Positions 1 to 10,361 are shown, numbered from the stretch's first letter. The stretch is 64,000 nucleotides of DNA from Burkholderiales bacterium (GCA_016213205.1 JACRAZ010000003.1:1-64000), one strand, 5' to 3'. Translations and numbers: made by a program. The notes: generated by a model from the sequence alone, not told the origin.

Positions 1-10
1 GACCCGAAGG

Positions 11-110
11 GCCGGGGTACCCAAGGGCGCTGGCGGGCGTTGCGCTGCTGGCCCGGGTGGACACCCGGGCTGCGCATCGCGCCTACGCCAGCGCCCTTGG
101 CCACCCCGGC
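11..110. repeat. long imperfect inverted repeat (cruciform-capable)
   Basis: Two 25-bp arms (11-35 and 86-110) are inverted copies differing at two positions; the inner 15 bp of each arm (21-35, 86-100) match perfectly. A second perfect hairpin, 9-bp arms with a 2-nt loop, sits between them at 51-70. It could be a REP/BIME-like element or a strong terminator for a gene left of the window. No convincing gene lies in 1-148. Confidence 0.7.
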
Positions 111-148
111 GTGGGTGCATGGGAAAGCCTCTCAAGCTCTGGGCGCCC

Positions 149-643
149 TCACCCCCGCTCGACGCCACTGCGGCACAGCGCCACCTTGTGCAGCAGTTCG
201 AGCAGGATCGCGCGCTCGGCCGCACTCAGCGCCGCCAGCTGCTCGGCCTCGCCGGCCAGCAGGCGTTGCGTGGCCTCGCGGGCCAGCGCGCTGCCCGCGT
301 CGGTGAGCAGCAGGCGGTTGGTGCGGCGGTCGGTGGCACTTTGCGCGCGTTGCACCCAGCCCCGCTGCACCAGCTTGTCGATCCACATCGTGATGTTCGG
401 CGCCGTGACATCCAGCGCCCGCGCCAGGCGCACCGAGCTGCAGGCCGGGTTCTGGCCGATCAGCATCAGCAGCGTGTACTCCACCCGCCGCAGGCCCAGC
501 GCCTCGCCCACTTGGCGCTCGAACACTTCGCTGGTGGTGATGGCCGCCTGCGCCAGCTGGTAGCCCACGATCTGCTGCAGGCCGGCCTCGAGCAGGGCGC
601 CTGCGGGCGTGGTGTCGGGGCCGGTGCGGATTCGGTGGGGCAT
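149..643 (-). CDS. MarR-family transcriptional regulator
   Basis: A 164-residue protein with the compact winged-helix layout of MarR proteins. A central segment (LGLRRVEYTLLMLIGQNPACS) precedes the recognition helix (RALDVTAPNITMWIDKLVQRG), followed by the wing with a D-R-R-T motif (about residue 106). MarR proteins are small dimeric repressors that usually respond to phenolic ligands. The gene is divergent from a tannase/feruloyl-esterase-type gene, whose products would be phenolic acids, so it probably controls that gene; this is inference. The ATG lacks a strong ribosome binding site, so the start is less certain than the identity. Confidence 0.85.
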   Translation of the reverse strand: MPHRIRTGPDTTPAGALLEAGLQQIVGYQLAQAAITTSEVFERQVGEALGLRRVEYTLLMLIGQNPACSSVRLARALDVTAPNITMWIDKLVQRGWVQRAQSATDRRTNRLLLTDAGSALAREATQRLLAGEAEQLAALSAAERAILLELLHKVALCRSGVERG

Positions 644-693
644 GGGGGCGATTGTCGGCCAGCCGGGCGCATGCCCACAGCCCCGCTGCGCGT

Positions 694-780
694 GTTGATT
701 GGTTTATTTGTTGAACCATATATTGCGATTGACTTCTGGTAATCACCGAGGCAACTGATTCAGTTGATTAAGTATCTTTG
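694..780. promoter_or_regulatory. divergent MarR/esterase control region
   Basis: This AT-rich stretch between two divergent genes contains a perfect palindrome, CAACTGATTCAGTTG (752-766; 7-bp arms around one base), and an inverted pair TGGTT/AACCA (700-704, 714-718). Both have the size and symmetry expected of MarR operators. No convincing -35/-10 pair could be fixed by eye. Confidence 0.45.
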
Positions 781-817
781 CGCTTCCCCCGCCCTTGTGG
801 GCTCCTTCGGAGACGTC

Positions 818-2539
818 GTGAAGAACCAACATCCCGCCGCATCACCGGCCCGCGCGCTGTTCCTGCCCCTGCTGGCCGGCACTGCCGCGCTGGGCCTCCT
901 GGCCGCTTGCTCCAGCGATGACGACACGCTGCCCCAGCTCGCCCCGGCCCAGGCCGGCAGCCTGGCCAGTTGCAGCGCGCTGGCCGCCCGGCTCGCGCCG
1001 GCCGACACCACGCTCACCGCCGTGACCGAAGTGCCCGCCGGCACGCTGAAGGTGGGCACCAGCGCGGTCGCTGCGCATTGCCTGGTGCAGGGGGCGATGG
1101 CCAAGCGCACCAGCACGGTGGACGGCAAGGCCTACGCCATCGGCTTCGAGATGCGCCTGCCGCTGGCCTGGAACGGGCGCTTCTTCCACCAGGCCAACGG
1201 CGGCATCGATGGCAGCGTGGTCACGGCCACCGGGGGCGTGAACGGTGGCGCCGCACTCGACCACGCCTTGAACCAGGGCTTCGCAGTGCTCAGCTCCGAT
1301 GCCGGCCACGCGGCCTCGCAAGGCCCGTTCTTCGGCCTCGACCCACAGGCGCGGCTGGACTATGGCTACCAGGCCGCAGCCAAGCTCACGCCGATGGCCA
1401 AGTCGGTGATCCAGACGGCCTACGGCCGCCCGCCGGACCGCTCGTACTTCGGCGGCTGCTCCAACGGCGGCCGCCACACCCTGGTGGCCGCTTCGCGCCT
1501 GGCCGACCAGTACGACGGCTTCCTGGCCGGCGCCCCGGGCTACAACCTGCCCAAGGCGGCCATCGCCAACATCGCCGGCGCGCAGACCTACGCGCCGCTG
1601 GCCAGCAACCCGGCCGACCTGTCCACCGCCTTCACCGCCGACGAGCGCCGCACGGTGGGCAACGCCATCCTCGCGAAGTGCGATGCGCTGGACGGCGCCA
1701 CTGACGGCATCGTGCAGGACACCACCGCCTGCCAGGCCGCCTTCGACCTGGCGCGCGACGTGCCGACCTGCACCGCCGCGCGGGATGGCAGCTGCCTCAC
1801 GGCGACGCAGAAGGCCGGCATCGCCAAGCTGTTCGCCGGCGCCACCACCCCCACCGGGGCGCGCATCTATGCCTCGTTCCCGTTCGACAACGGGGTGTCG
1901 GCTGCCAACTGGGCGTTCTGGAAGTTCACTGCACCGCTGGCGCTGGATTCGGGCGCGGTGGCGATGATCTGGCAGGCCCCGCCAGAGAACCCCGCCGGCT
2001 TCAACGGCGCGAGCTTCGCGCTCACCGGCAACGTGGACACCATGCTCGCGAAGGTGAACGCCACCAGCGGCCTCTACACCGAATCGGCGATGAGCTTCAT
2101 GACCCCGCCAAACCCCAGTGACCTGGGCAAGCTGAAGCAGCGCGGGGCCAAGCTGATGATCTACCACGGCGTGTCCGACGCCATCTTCTCGGTGAACGAC
2201 ACCACCACCTACTACGAGAACCTGCGCGCGGCCAACGGGGGCGATGCGGGCAACTTCGCGCGCTTCTACCGCGTGCCGGGCATGAACCACTGCTCGGGCG
2301 GCCCCGCCACCGACCAGTTCGACATGCTCAAGCCCCTGGTGGCCTGGGTCGAGCAGGGCGTGGTGCCCGAGGCCGTGATCGCCAGCGCCCGCGGCGCCGG
2401 CAATGCCGCCGGCGCCAACACCGAGCTGCCGGCGGGCTGGTCGGCCACGCGCAGCCGGCCGCTGTGCCCCTACCCGAAGGTGGCCCGCTACAAGGGCAGC
2501 GGCAGCCTCGAGACGGCCGACAGCTTCAGCTGCCAATAG
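818..2539 (+). CDS. tannase/feruloyl esterase family lipoprotein
   Basis: An alpha/beta-hydrolase that would cleave esters of phenolic acids such as galloyl or feruloyl esters. The GTG at 818 is preferred over the upstream TTG at 764 because a GGAG box lies just before it and it gives a clean lipoprotein signal with lipobox LAAC (Cys31). The family's CS-D-HC arrangement is visible: GGCSNGG with nucleophile Ser215 next to Cys214, Asp454 in GVSDAIF, and His491-Cys492 in GMNHCSGG. Length of 573 residues suits the tannase family (PF07519). The exact substrate cannot be told from sequence. The gene stands alone, divergent from a MarR regulator. Confidence 0.88.
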   Translation: MKNQHPAASPARALFLPLLAGTAALGLLAACSSDDDTLPQLAPAQAGSLASCSALAARLAPADTTLTAVTEVPAGTLKVGTSAVAAHCLVQGAMAKRTSTVDGKAYAIGFEMRLPLAWNGRFFHQANGGIDGSVVTATGGVNGGAALDHALNQGFAVLSSDAGHAASQGPFFGLDPQARLDYGYQAAAKLTPMAKSVIQTAYGRPPDRSYFGGCSNGGRHTLVAASRLADQYDGFLAGAPGYNLPKAAIANIAGAQTYAPLASNPADLSTAFTADERRTVGNAILAKCDALDGATDGIVQDTTACQAAFDLARDVPTCTAARDGSCLTATQKAGIAKLFAGATTPTGARIYASFPFDNGVSAANWAFWKFTAPLALDSGAVAMIWQAPPENPAGFNGASFALTGNVDTMLAKVNATSGLYTESAMSFMTPPNPSDLGKLKQRGAKLMIYHGVSDAIFSVNDTTTYYENLRAANGGDAGNFARFYRVPGMNHCSGGPATDQFDMLKPLVAWVEQGVVPEAVIASARGAGNAAGANTELPAGWSATRSRPLCPYPKVARYKGSGSLETADSFSCQ

Positions 2540-2602
2540 CGCCCCACCGCCCGCCCGGCGCGCTGCCCCGGCGCGCCGGCCGTCACCCCCCGGCACCAGC
2601 CC

Positions 2603-2637
2603 AGCGCCGGCGCGCCCTTCCGCGGTGCGCCGGCGCT
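2603..2637 (+). terminator. GC-rich inverted repeat after the esterase gene
   Basis: Perfect 11-bp arms (2603-2613 and 2627-2637, beginning AGCGCCGGCGC) enclose a 13-nt loop, 63 nt after the esterase stop. There is no T-run, so termination is plausible but not certain. It also lies upstream of the pre promoter and could contribute to its control. Confidence 0.4.
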
Positions 2638-2690
2638 GTGCCATGGGCACCGCCCCCGCCGTTCGTCGGGGGTTTGCCCGGGTCGCCACG

Positions 2691-2705
2691 TGGCACGGGC
2701 TTTGC
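2691..2705 (+). promoter_or_regulatory. sigma-54 (-24/-12) promoter of the pyrimidine operon
   Basis: TGGCACGGGCTTTGC matches the RpoN core TGGCACG-N4-TTGC at every fixed position, with the required 10-nt gap between the -24 GG and the -12 GC. Transcription would start near 2717. RpoN promoters need an activator such as NtrC, which suits a pathway that releases ammonia from pyrimidines. An activator site was not identified with confidence. Confidence 0.7.
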
Positions 2706-2723
2706 GTAATATCCGCCGAAATC

Positions 2724-2739
2724 CTGACCAAACGGTCAG
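2724..2739 (+). promoter_or_regulatory. RutR-like operator upstream of preT
   Basis: CTGACCAAACGGTCAG has perfect 6-bp inverted arms around 4 nt and resembles the RutR consensus TTGACCANNTGGTCAA. It starts 18 nt after the -12 element, just past the predicted transcription start, a position where bound repressor would block initiation. The same element, one base different, precedes the importer operon at 30548-30563. Confidence 0.7.
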
Positions 2740-2794
2740 CTTCACGGTGAACCCGGGCCACCGCCGCCGCCCGGTGCTGCGGGAGCTCCCAAGC

Positions 2795-4168
2795 GTGTCC
2801 ACCCCCGTGTCCACCCCCTTCACGCCCGATGTGCGGCCGGCGCGGCTGACACCCGCACAGCTGGCCGCGGGCTTCGCCGATGCAGCCCCGCGCTTCACGC
2901 GCACGCAGGCCCTTGTCGAGGCCGAGCGCTGCCTGTACTGCCACGACGCGCCCTGCGCCACCGCCTGCCCCACCGGCATCGACGTGCCCAGCTTCATCCG
3001 CCGCATCGCCGAAGACAACCTGCGTGGCGCCGCCCGCGCCATCCTGCAGGCCAACCCGCTGGGCGGCACCTGCGCGCGGGTGTGCCCCACCGAGGTGTTG
3101 TGCGAGCAGGTGTGCGTGCGCACCACGCAGCAGCACAAGCCGGTGGAGATCGGCCGCCTGCAGCGCTATGCCGTCGAGGCGGTGATGGACAAGCCCGTGG
3201 CCGCGCTGTTTGCGCGTCAGGCCCCCAGCGGCAAGCGCATCGCGGTGGTCGGCGCCGGGCCGGCCGGCCTGGCCTGCGCGTTCCAGCTGGCGCAGCAGGG
3301 CCACGAGGTCGTGATCCACGACGCGCGGCCCAAGGGCGGCGGCCTCAATGAATACGGCCTGGCCGCCTACAAGATGGCCGGCGCCTTTGCGCAGCGCGAA
3401 CTCGAATGGCTGATCGGCCTGGGCGGCATCACCGTGCGCGCCGGCTGGCGCCTGGGCGACGCGGCGCAGCTGCAGACGCTGCGCGCCGAGTTCGACGCGG
3501 TGGTGCTGGCGCTGGGCCTCAGCCGCGTGGCGCCGCTGGGCATCCCCGGTGAATCCCAGGCCGGTGTGCGCGATGCGGTCGATTTCATCGCCGAGCTGCT
3601 GCAGACGCCCGACAAGTCCACGCTGCCGGTGGGCCGCCGGGTGGTGGTGATCGGCGGCGGCATGACCGCGATCGACGCCGCGGTGCAATCGAAACTGCTG
3701 GGCGCCGAAGACGTGCGCATCGTCTACCGCCGCGGCCCCGAGCAGATGGGCGCCTCCCAGGCCGAGCAGGACTGGGCGCAGACCCACGGCGTGGCCATCC
3801 ACCACTGGCTGGCGCCCGCGGCGATCGAAGGCGACGGCCACGTCAGCGCCGTGCGCTTTGCGCGCCAGGCCCTGCGCGATGGCCAGCTGGTGGCCGCCGG
3901 CGGGCACGAGACCTTTGCCGCCGACACGGTGCTGCGCGCCATCGGCCAGCAACTGGACAGCACCTGCCTCGAAGGCGCCGGCCTCACGCTGCGCGCCGGC
4001 CGCATCGTCACCGACGACGACGGCCGCACCGGCGCGCCCGCCGGCCCCGGCCTCGCCGAGGTGTGGGCCGGCGGCGACTGCCGCTTCGGCGGCCGCGACC
4101 TCACGGTGGAAGCGGTGGAGCACGGCAAGCGCATCGCCGTATCCATCCACGCCGCCCTCTGCGCCTGA
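2795..4168 (+). CDS. preT: NAD-dependent dihydropyrimidine dehydrogenase, subunit PreT
   Basis: PreT is the flavin/iron-sulfur subunit that transfers electrons between NADH and PreA, reducing uracil and thymine to dihydropyrimidines. Cysteine clusters for 4Fe-4S centres lie at about residues 46-58 (CLYCHDAPCATAC) and 99-115 (GGTCARVCPTEVLCEQVC). A FAD-binding GAGPAG lies near 150 and an NAD-binding GGGMTAID near 287. The open frame extends upstream to 2690, but that part would lie inside the predicted promoter; the GTG at 2795 behind GGGAGC is preferred, giving 457 residues. It is the first gene of preT-preA-dihydropyrimidinase-amidohydrolase. Confidence 0.92.
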   Translation: MSTPVSTPFTPDVRPARLTPAQLAAGFADAAPRFTRTQALVEAERCLYCHDAPCATACPTGIDVPSFIRRIAEDNLRGAARAILQANPLGGTCARVCPTEVLCEQVCVRTTQQHKPVEIGRLQRYAVEAVMDKPVAALFARQAPSGKRIAVVGAGPAGLACAFQLAQQGHEVVIHDARPKGGGLNEYGLAAYKMAGAFAQRELEWLIGLGGITVRAGWRLGDAAQLQTLRAEFDAVVLALGLSRVAPLGIPGESQAGVRDAVDFIAELLQTPDKSTLPVGRRVVVIGGGMTAIDAAVQSKLLGAEDVRIVYRRGPEQMGASQAEQDWAQTHGVAIHHWLAPAAIEGDGHVSAVRFARQALRDGQLVAAGGHETFAADTVLRAIGQQLDSTCLEGAGLTLRAGRIVTDDDGRTGAPAGPGLAEVWAGGDCRFGGRDLTVEAVEHGKRIAVSIHAALCA

Positions 4169-4184
4169 CCCTGGGAGCCCTCGC

Positions 4185-5498
4185 ATGGCCGATCTGACCA
4201 CCACCTTCGCAGGCATCAAGAGCCCCAACCCGTTCTGGCTGGCCTCCGCACCGCCCACCGACAAGGCCTACAACGTGAACCGCGCGTTCGAGGCCGGCTG
4301 GGGCGGCGTGGTCTGGAAGACGCTGGGCGAAGACGGACCGCCGGTCGTCAACGTCAACGGCCCGCGCTACGGCGCGCTGCTCACGCCGGACCGGCGGCTG
4401 CTGGGCTTCAACAACATCGAGCTGATCACCGACCGGCCGCTGCAGCTGAACCTGGACGAGATCACCCAGGTCAAGCGCGATTGGCCCGACCGCGCACTCG
4501 TCGTCTCGCTGATGGTGCCCTGCACCGAAACCGCGTGGAAGGACATCCTGGCGCGGGTGGAGGACACCGGCTGCGACGGCGTGGAGCTGAACTTCGGTTG
4601 CCCGCACGGCATGAGCGAGCGCGGCATGGGCTCGGCCGTGGGCCAGGTGCCCGAGTACATCGAGATGGTCACCGCCTGGTGCAAACAGCACAGCCGGCTG
4701 CCGGTGATCGTGAAGCTCACGCCCAACATCACCGACATCCGCCCCGCCGCGGCCGCGGCCAAGCGCGGCGGCGCCGATGCGGTGAGCCTGATCAACACCG
4801 TCAACTCCATCATGGGCGTGGACCCGGCCACGCTGACGATCAGCCCCGCCACCGGCGGCATGGGCTCGCACGGCGGCTACTGCGGCCCGGCGGTGAAGCC
4901 GATCGCGCTGAACATGGTGGCCGAGATCGGCCGCGCGCCGGCCACCGCGGGGCTGCCGGTGTCGGGCATCGGCGGCATCGGCTCGTGGCGTGACGCGCTG
5001 GACTACATCGCGCTGGGCGCCGGCAACGTGCAGGTGTGCACCGCCGCGATGGTCTACGGCTTCAAGATCGTGCAGGAGATGACCGACGGCCTGGCCAACT
5101 ACATGGACGACATGGGCTTTGCCACGATCGACGATTTCCGCGGCCGCGCACTGAAGACCGTGACCGACTGGCAGTACCTGAACCTCAACGCCGTGAGCAA
5201 GGCGGTGATCAACCAGGACAGCTGCATTCAATGCGGCCGCTGCCACATCGCCTGCGAGGACACCTCGCACCAGGCCATCAGCGCCACGAAGAACGGCCAG
5301 CGCCACTTCGAGGTGGACGAGGTCGAGTGCGTGGGCTGCAACCTCTGCGTCACCGTGTGCCCGGTGCCCGAGTGCATCACGCTGCGCACGCTGGCGCCGG
5401 GCGAGGTGGACCTGCGCACCGGCGAGCCGGTGAGCGCCACGCCGGCCGACTGGACCACGCATCCGAACAATCCCCTGCGCAAGCCGGTCACGGCTTGA
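4185..5498 (+). CDS. preA: NAD-dependent dihydropyrimidine dehydrogenase, subunit PreA
   Basis: PreA is the FMN-containing catalytic subunit of bacterial dihydropyrimidine dehydrogenase. An N-terminal TIM barrel of the dihydroorotate dehydrogenase type (starting FAGIKSPNPFWLASAPPTD) carries the motif LNFGCPHGM. The C-terminal ferredoxin domain has two 4Fe-4S motifs, CIQCGRCHIAC and CVGCNLCVTVC. The 437-residue length is normal. ATG 4185 follows GGGAG and lies 16 nt after the preT stop, so the two subunits are co-transcribed. It acts in the cytoplasm as a PreTA complex. Confidence 0.95.
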   Translation: MADLTTTFAGIKSPNPFWLASAPPTDKAYNVNRAFEAGWGGVVWKTLGEDGPPVVNVNGPRYGALLTPDRRLLGFNNIELITDRPLQLNLDEITQVKRDWPDRALVVSLMVPCTETAWKDILARVEDTGCDGVELNFGCPHGMSERGMGSAVGQVPEYIEMVTAWCKQHSRLPVIVKLTPNITDIRPAAAAAKRGGADAVSLINTVNSIMGVDPATLTISPATGGMGSHGGYCGPAVKPIALNMVAEIGRAPATAGLPVSGIGGIGSWRDALDYIALGAGNVQVCTAAMVYGFKIVQEMTDGLANYMDDMGFATIDDFRGRALKTVTDWQYLNLNAVSKAVINQDSCIQCGRCHIACEDTSHQAISATKNGQRHFEVDEVECVGCNLCVTVCPVPECITLRTLAPGEVDLRTGEPVSATPADWTTHPNNPLRKPVTA

Positions 5499-7025
<1,527 letters not shown>

Positions 7026-7033
7026 AGGATCTG

Positions 7034-8326
7034 ATGATGGACATGAAAGCCCAACCCCTGCCGGAAAGGCTGCAAGGCCTGCGCATCAACGGCCAGCGCC
7101 TGTGGGACAGCCTGATGGAGCTGGCGCAGATCGGCGCCACGCCCAAGGGCGGCGTGTGCCGCCTCACCCTCACCGACCTGGACAAGCAGGGCCGCGACCT
7201 CGTGAGCCGCTGGGCCCGCGAGGCCGGCCTGACGGTGACGATCGACAAGATCGGCAACGGCTTCCTGCGTCGCCCCGGGCGCGACAACAGCTTGGCCCCC
7301 GTGGTGACCGGCAGCCACATCGACACCCAGCCCACCGGCGGCAAGTTCGACGGCAACTACGGCGTGCTGGCCGGGCTGGAGGTGGTGCGCACGCTCAACG
7401 ACGCCGGCATCCAGACCGAGGCGCCGATCGAGGTGGCCTGGTGGACGAATGAAGAAGGCTCGCGCTTCGTGCCGGTGATGATGGGCTCGGGCGTGTTCGC
7501 CAAGGCCTTCACGCTGGAACATGCCTATGCCGCAAAGGACGTGGAAGGCAAGAGCGTGCACGACGAACTCGCCCGCATCGGCTACATCGGCGAGCAGGAG
7601 CCGGGCGACCACCCGATCGGCTGCTACTTCGAGACCCACATCGAGCAGGGCCCGGTGCTGGAAGACCACGACAAGACCATCGGCGTGGTGACCGGCGTGC
7701 TGGGCATCCGCTGGTACGACTGCACGGTGACCGGCATGGAAGCCCACGCCGGCCCCACGCCGATGGCGCTGCGCAAGGATGCCTTGCAGGTGGCCACCCG
7801 GCTGATGCAGGAGGTGGTGGCCTGCGCGCACCGCCACCCGCAGGCCGATGGCACCAACCATGGCCGCGGCACGGTGGGCATGGTGCAGGTGCACCCGAAC
7901 AGCCGCAACGTGATCCCGGGCCGGGTGAAGTTCTCGATCGACCTGCGCAACGCCACCGACGCGCTGTGCGACGCGATGGACGCCGACATCCGCGCCGTGG
8001 CCGCGAAGCTCAGCGCCGAGACCGGCCTGCCCATCGTGATCGAGCAGGTCTCTGCCTACCCGGCGCAGCCCTTCCACCCCGAGCTGATCGCCGCGGTGGA
8101 CCGCGCCGCTGAGACCCTGGGCTACAGCCGCATGCCGGCCGTTTCCGGCGCGGGGCACGACGCGGTGTACATGGCGCGGCTGGCACCGGCGGGCATGATC
8201 TTCATCCCCTGCAAGGACGGCATCAGCCACAACGAGATCGAGGACGCGAAGCCCGAGCACATCACCGCCGGCTGCAACGTGCTGCTGCACGCGATGCTCG
8301 AGCGCGCGGGGGTGGCCGCGGCCTGA
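7034..8326 (+). CDS. Zn-dependent amidohydrolase, beta-ureidopropionase type
   Basis: Member of the M20-related N-carbamoyl amino acid hydrolase/allantoate amidohydrolase family. In this operon it should hydrolyse N-carbamoyl-beta-alanine to beta-alanine, CO2 and ammonia. Metal ligands appear in TGSHIDTQPTGGKFDGNYG and in the acidic pair of WWTNEEGSRF; a C-terminal histidine lies in KDGISHNEIED. The protein has 430 residues. ATG 7034 lies 8 nt after the dihydropyrimidinase stop, with an alternative ATG at 7037. The family also includes L-carbamoylases, so specificity rests on context. No beta-alanine aminotransferase was found nearby. Confidence 0.88.
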   Translation: MMDMKAQPLPERLQGLRINGQRLWDSLMELAQIGATPKGGVCRLTLTDLDKQGRDLVSRWAREAGLTVTIDKIGNGFLRRPGRDNSLAPVVTGSHIDTQPTGGKFDGNYGVLAGLEVVRTLNDAGIQTEAPIEVAWWTNEEGSRFVPVMMGSGVFAKAFTLEHAYAAKDVEGKSVHDELARIGYIGEQEPGDHPIGCYFETHIEQGPVLEDHDKTIGVVTGVLGIRWYDCTVTGMEAHAGPTPMALRKDALQVATRLMQEVVACAHRHPQADGTNHGRGTVGMVQVHPNSRNVIPGRVKFSIDLRNATDALCDAMDADIRAVAAKLSAETGLPIVIEQVSAYPAQPFHPELIAAVDRAAETLGYSRMPAVSGAGHDAVYMARLAPAGMIFIPCKDGISHNEIEDAKPEHITAGCNVLLHAMLERAGVAAA

Positions 8327-8447
8327 AGGCGGGCCGGCCCCCTGTCGCTGGCGCGACATTTCCGATCTGGCCTTCCCTGTACCAGGCCGCTCCAACCGGC
8401 TGCTACGCTTTTCGCTCCTACAACCCTAACAATGGAAAGAGGGAGCG

Positions 8448-8951
8448 ATGAAACAAGCACTTGCGGCGGCCGCCGTCGCATTGGCCGTGTCCGGCTGCGC
8501 GAGCATTTTCAATGGCCAGGTCCAGACCGTCACGATCCAGAGCGTGCCCGATGCGGCCACGATCTCGGTCACCAATCGGGCCGGTGAAAAGGTGCACACC
8601 GGCTCCACGCCGGCCACGCTGAGCCTCAAGCGAGGCGCCGGCTACTTCAAGCCGGAAACCTACACCATCACCTTCACCAAGCCCGGCTTCGAGAGCAAGC
8701 AGCTGGTGGTCACGGGCACGATGAGCGGCTGGTACATCGGCAACATCCTGTTCGGCGGCCTGATCGGCATGCTGGCCGTGGACCCGGTGACCGGTGGTAT
8801 GTACATCTTCCCCGAATCGGTGAGTGGCCAGCTCGCCGCGGCCTCGGCGCCCACGGCCTCGCTGCCCGCCACGCTGCAGGTCGTCTCGCTCGACAGCCTG
8901 AGCCCGGCGCAACGCCTGGCCGCGCGGCCGATCGAATCGATCGCCCGCTGA
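8448..8951 (+). CDS. putative lipoprotein, function unknown
   Basis: A 167-residue protein with a short signal peptide ending in lipobox VSGC (Cys17). A beta-rich region (about 24-90, including TVTIQSVPDAATISVTN and PETYTITFTKPGF) resembles PEGA-like surface repeats. A hydrophobic stretch follows (GWYIGNILFGGLIGMLAVD, about 99-117). The C-terminal third is Ala/Ser-rich. ATG 8448 follows a clear AGAGGGAG box. It faces the M20 peptidase gene tail to tail. No specific function can be assigned. Confidence 0.8.
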   Translation: MKQALAAAAVALAVSGCASIFNGQVQTVTIQSVPDAATISVTNRAGEKVHTGSTPATLSLKRGAGYFKPETYTITFTKPGFESKQLVVTGTMSGWYIGNILFGGLIGMLAVDPVTGGMYIFPESVSGQLAAASAPTASLPATLQVVSLDSLSPAQRLAARPIESIAR

Positions 8952-8959
8952 TCGGCGGC

Positions 8960-8981
8960 CACCCGGCCACGCGGCCGGGTG
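8960..8981. terminator. hairpin between convergent genes
   Basis: Perfect 9-bp arms (CACCCGGCC / GGCCGGGTG) around a 4-nt loop fill the 34-nt gap between two convergent genes. No T-run follows on either strand; a bidirectional terminator is likely from position. Confidence 0.55.
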
Positions 8982-8985
8982 CGGC

Positions 8986-10266
8986 TCAGCGCAGCGGCAC
9001 CCGGCCGCTGCCGATGTCCATCAGCAACCGGCTCGCGAGGTACAGGCGCGGCACGATCGAGTCGATCTCGATGTACTCGTCCTTCGCGTGGTAGCCGTAG
9101 CCGGCCAGGCCGAAGGCCTCCAGCACCACGGCCTTGCCCGAGCGGCTGGCGTAACCCGCGTCGGTGCCGCCCCCGGTGCCCGGGATCAGCATGAGGCGCC
9201 GGCCGTCCAGTTCGGCATAGATCGATTGCGCATGCCTGGCCAGCGCGCGGCTGGCCTCGCCGGCCACGAAGGGCGGGCGGCCGATCTCCAGCGTCACCGT
9301 GGTCTTCGTGTCGGGTACCAGGGGCTGGCTCACCTTCTCGTTCAGCGCTGCCTGCAGCTTGGCCGCGGCGTCGCCGGCCGTGAGCCGCACGTCGCCGATG
9401 GCCGAGGCCGATTCGGGGATCTGGTTGCGCACCTCGCCGGCCTTGGCGGTGGTCCAGTTCAACTGGGCGCCAGGGATGCCGGTGGCGATGTCACGCGTCT
9501 GCAGCAACTGGTGCGAGAGCTCGATCAGCGCGTTGCGACCCAGCTGGGGTGCGGCACCGGCATGCGGGGCGCGCCCCTTCACCTCCATCTGCGCCGTGGC
9601 GGTGCCGGCCGCGGCCAGCAGCAGCGCTTCGTCCTTGGCCACCGCCTTGGCCGGCGAAGGCTCGAAGGAGAGCACCACGTCGTGCTCGTCGGCCAGGCTG
9701 GCGATCAGCTCGCCCGAGCCGATGGAGCCGATCTCCTCGTCCGGGTTCAGCAGCACGGTGATGCGCTGGTAGTCGCGCCAGCCGGCTTCGCGCAGCAGCG
9801 CCAGCGTGTGCAGGATCACGGCGATGCCGCCCTTGTCGTCGGCGATGCCGGGGCCATAGAGCCGGTTGCCCTCGCGGCGCAACGGCTGGCTGGCCAGGAT
9901 GCCGGGCTGGTACACGGTGTCCAGGTGCGCGATCAGCATCACGCGGCGCTGGCCGCTGCCCTCGAAGCTGGCCTTCACGATGGGCCCGCGCCCGCCGCGC
10001 GTGGCCTGCAGGCGTTCGACCTTGCCGCCCAGGGCCTGCAGGCGCTGCGCGGCGAAGTCGGCCATGCGGGTGACGCCCTCGAGCTGCAGGGTGCCCGACT
10101 CGATCTGCACCATCTCTTCCAGCGAGCGGATCACTTCAGGCTCCGCGCGCCGGCTGGCGGCCAGCAGTGCGGCATCTGCCGCGGCGCTGGCCGGCGCAGC
10201 GGCCAGCAGCATTGAGGTACACAGGGCAGCCGCCAGCCCTGCACTGGCCCAGGGGCAAGCGCGCAT
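8986..10266 (-). CDS. M20 family metallopeptidase, glutamate carboxypeptidase type
   Basis: Zinc exopeptidase resembling the CPG2-type glutamate carboxypeptidases, which release C-terminal glutamate. A Sec signal peptide (residues 1 to about 29, ending APASAAAD) indicates export to the periplasm. Metal-binding motifs are visible: IAHLDTVYQPG, GPGIADDKGGIAV and NPDEEIGSIGS, with a C-terminal GTGGGTDAGYA and the final His in YGYHAKDEYIE. Of several in-frame starts, ATG 10266 gives the intact signal peptide and a 426-residue protein. It is divergent from a GlxA-type regulator with 95 bp between, so that regulator may control it. Confidence 0.88.
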   Translation of the reverse strand: MRACPWASAGLAAALCTSMLLAAAPASAAADAALLAASRRAEPEVIRSLEEMVQIESGTLQLEGVTRMADFAAQRLQALGGKVERLQATRGGRGPIVKASFEGSGQRRVMLIAHLDTVYQPGILASQPLRREGNRLYGPGIADDKGGIAVILHTLALLREAGWRDYQRITVLLNPDEEIGSIGSGELIASLADEHDVVLSFEPSPAKAVAKDEALLLAAAGTATAQMEVKGRAPHAGAAPQLGRNALIELSHQLLQTRDIATGIPGAQLNWTTAKAGEVRNQIPESASAIGDVRLTAGDAAAKLQAALNEKVSQPLVPDTKTTVTLEIGRPPFVAGEASRALARHAQSIYAELDGRRLMLIPGTGGGTDAGYASRSGKAVVLEAFGLAGYGYHAKDEYIEIDSIVPRLYLASRLLMDIGSGRVPLR

Positions 10267-10361
10267 CGCAGTTCCATCTCGCAGTGAAGATGGGGCCAGT
10301 CTAGGCAGCCGCGGCCGCTGCGGCGTGTGCCAATATCGCCAACCGGCTTGCCGATCCCGCC

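Noticed and set aside
764..817. TTG start at 764 for the esterase gene.
   Set aside because: It overlaps the palindromic operator and lengthens the protein ahead of a good lipoprotein signal; GTG 818 has a better ribosome binding site.
2690..2794. N-terminal extension of PreT from the GTG at 2690.
   Set aside because: It would begin inside the -24 element and run through the operator; the extension is low-complexity and basic.
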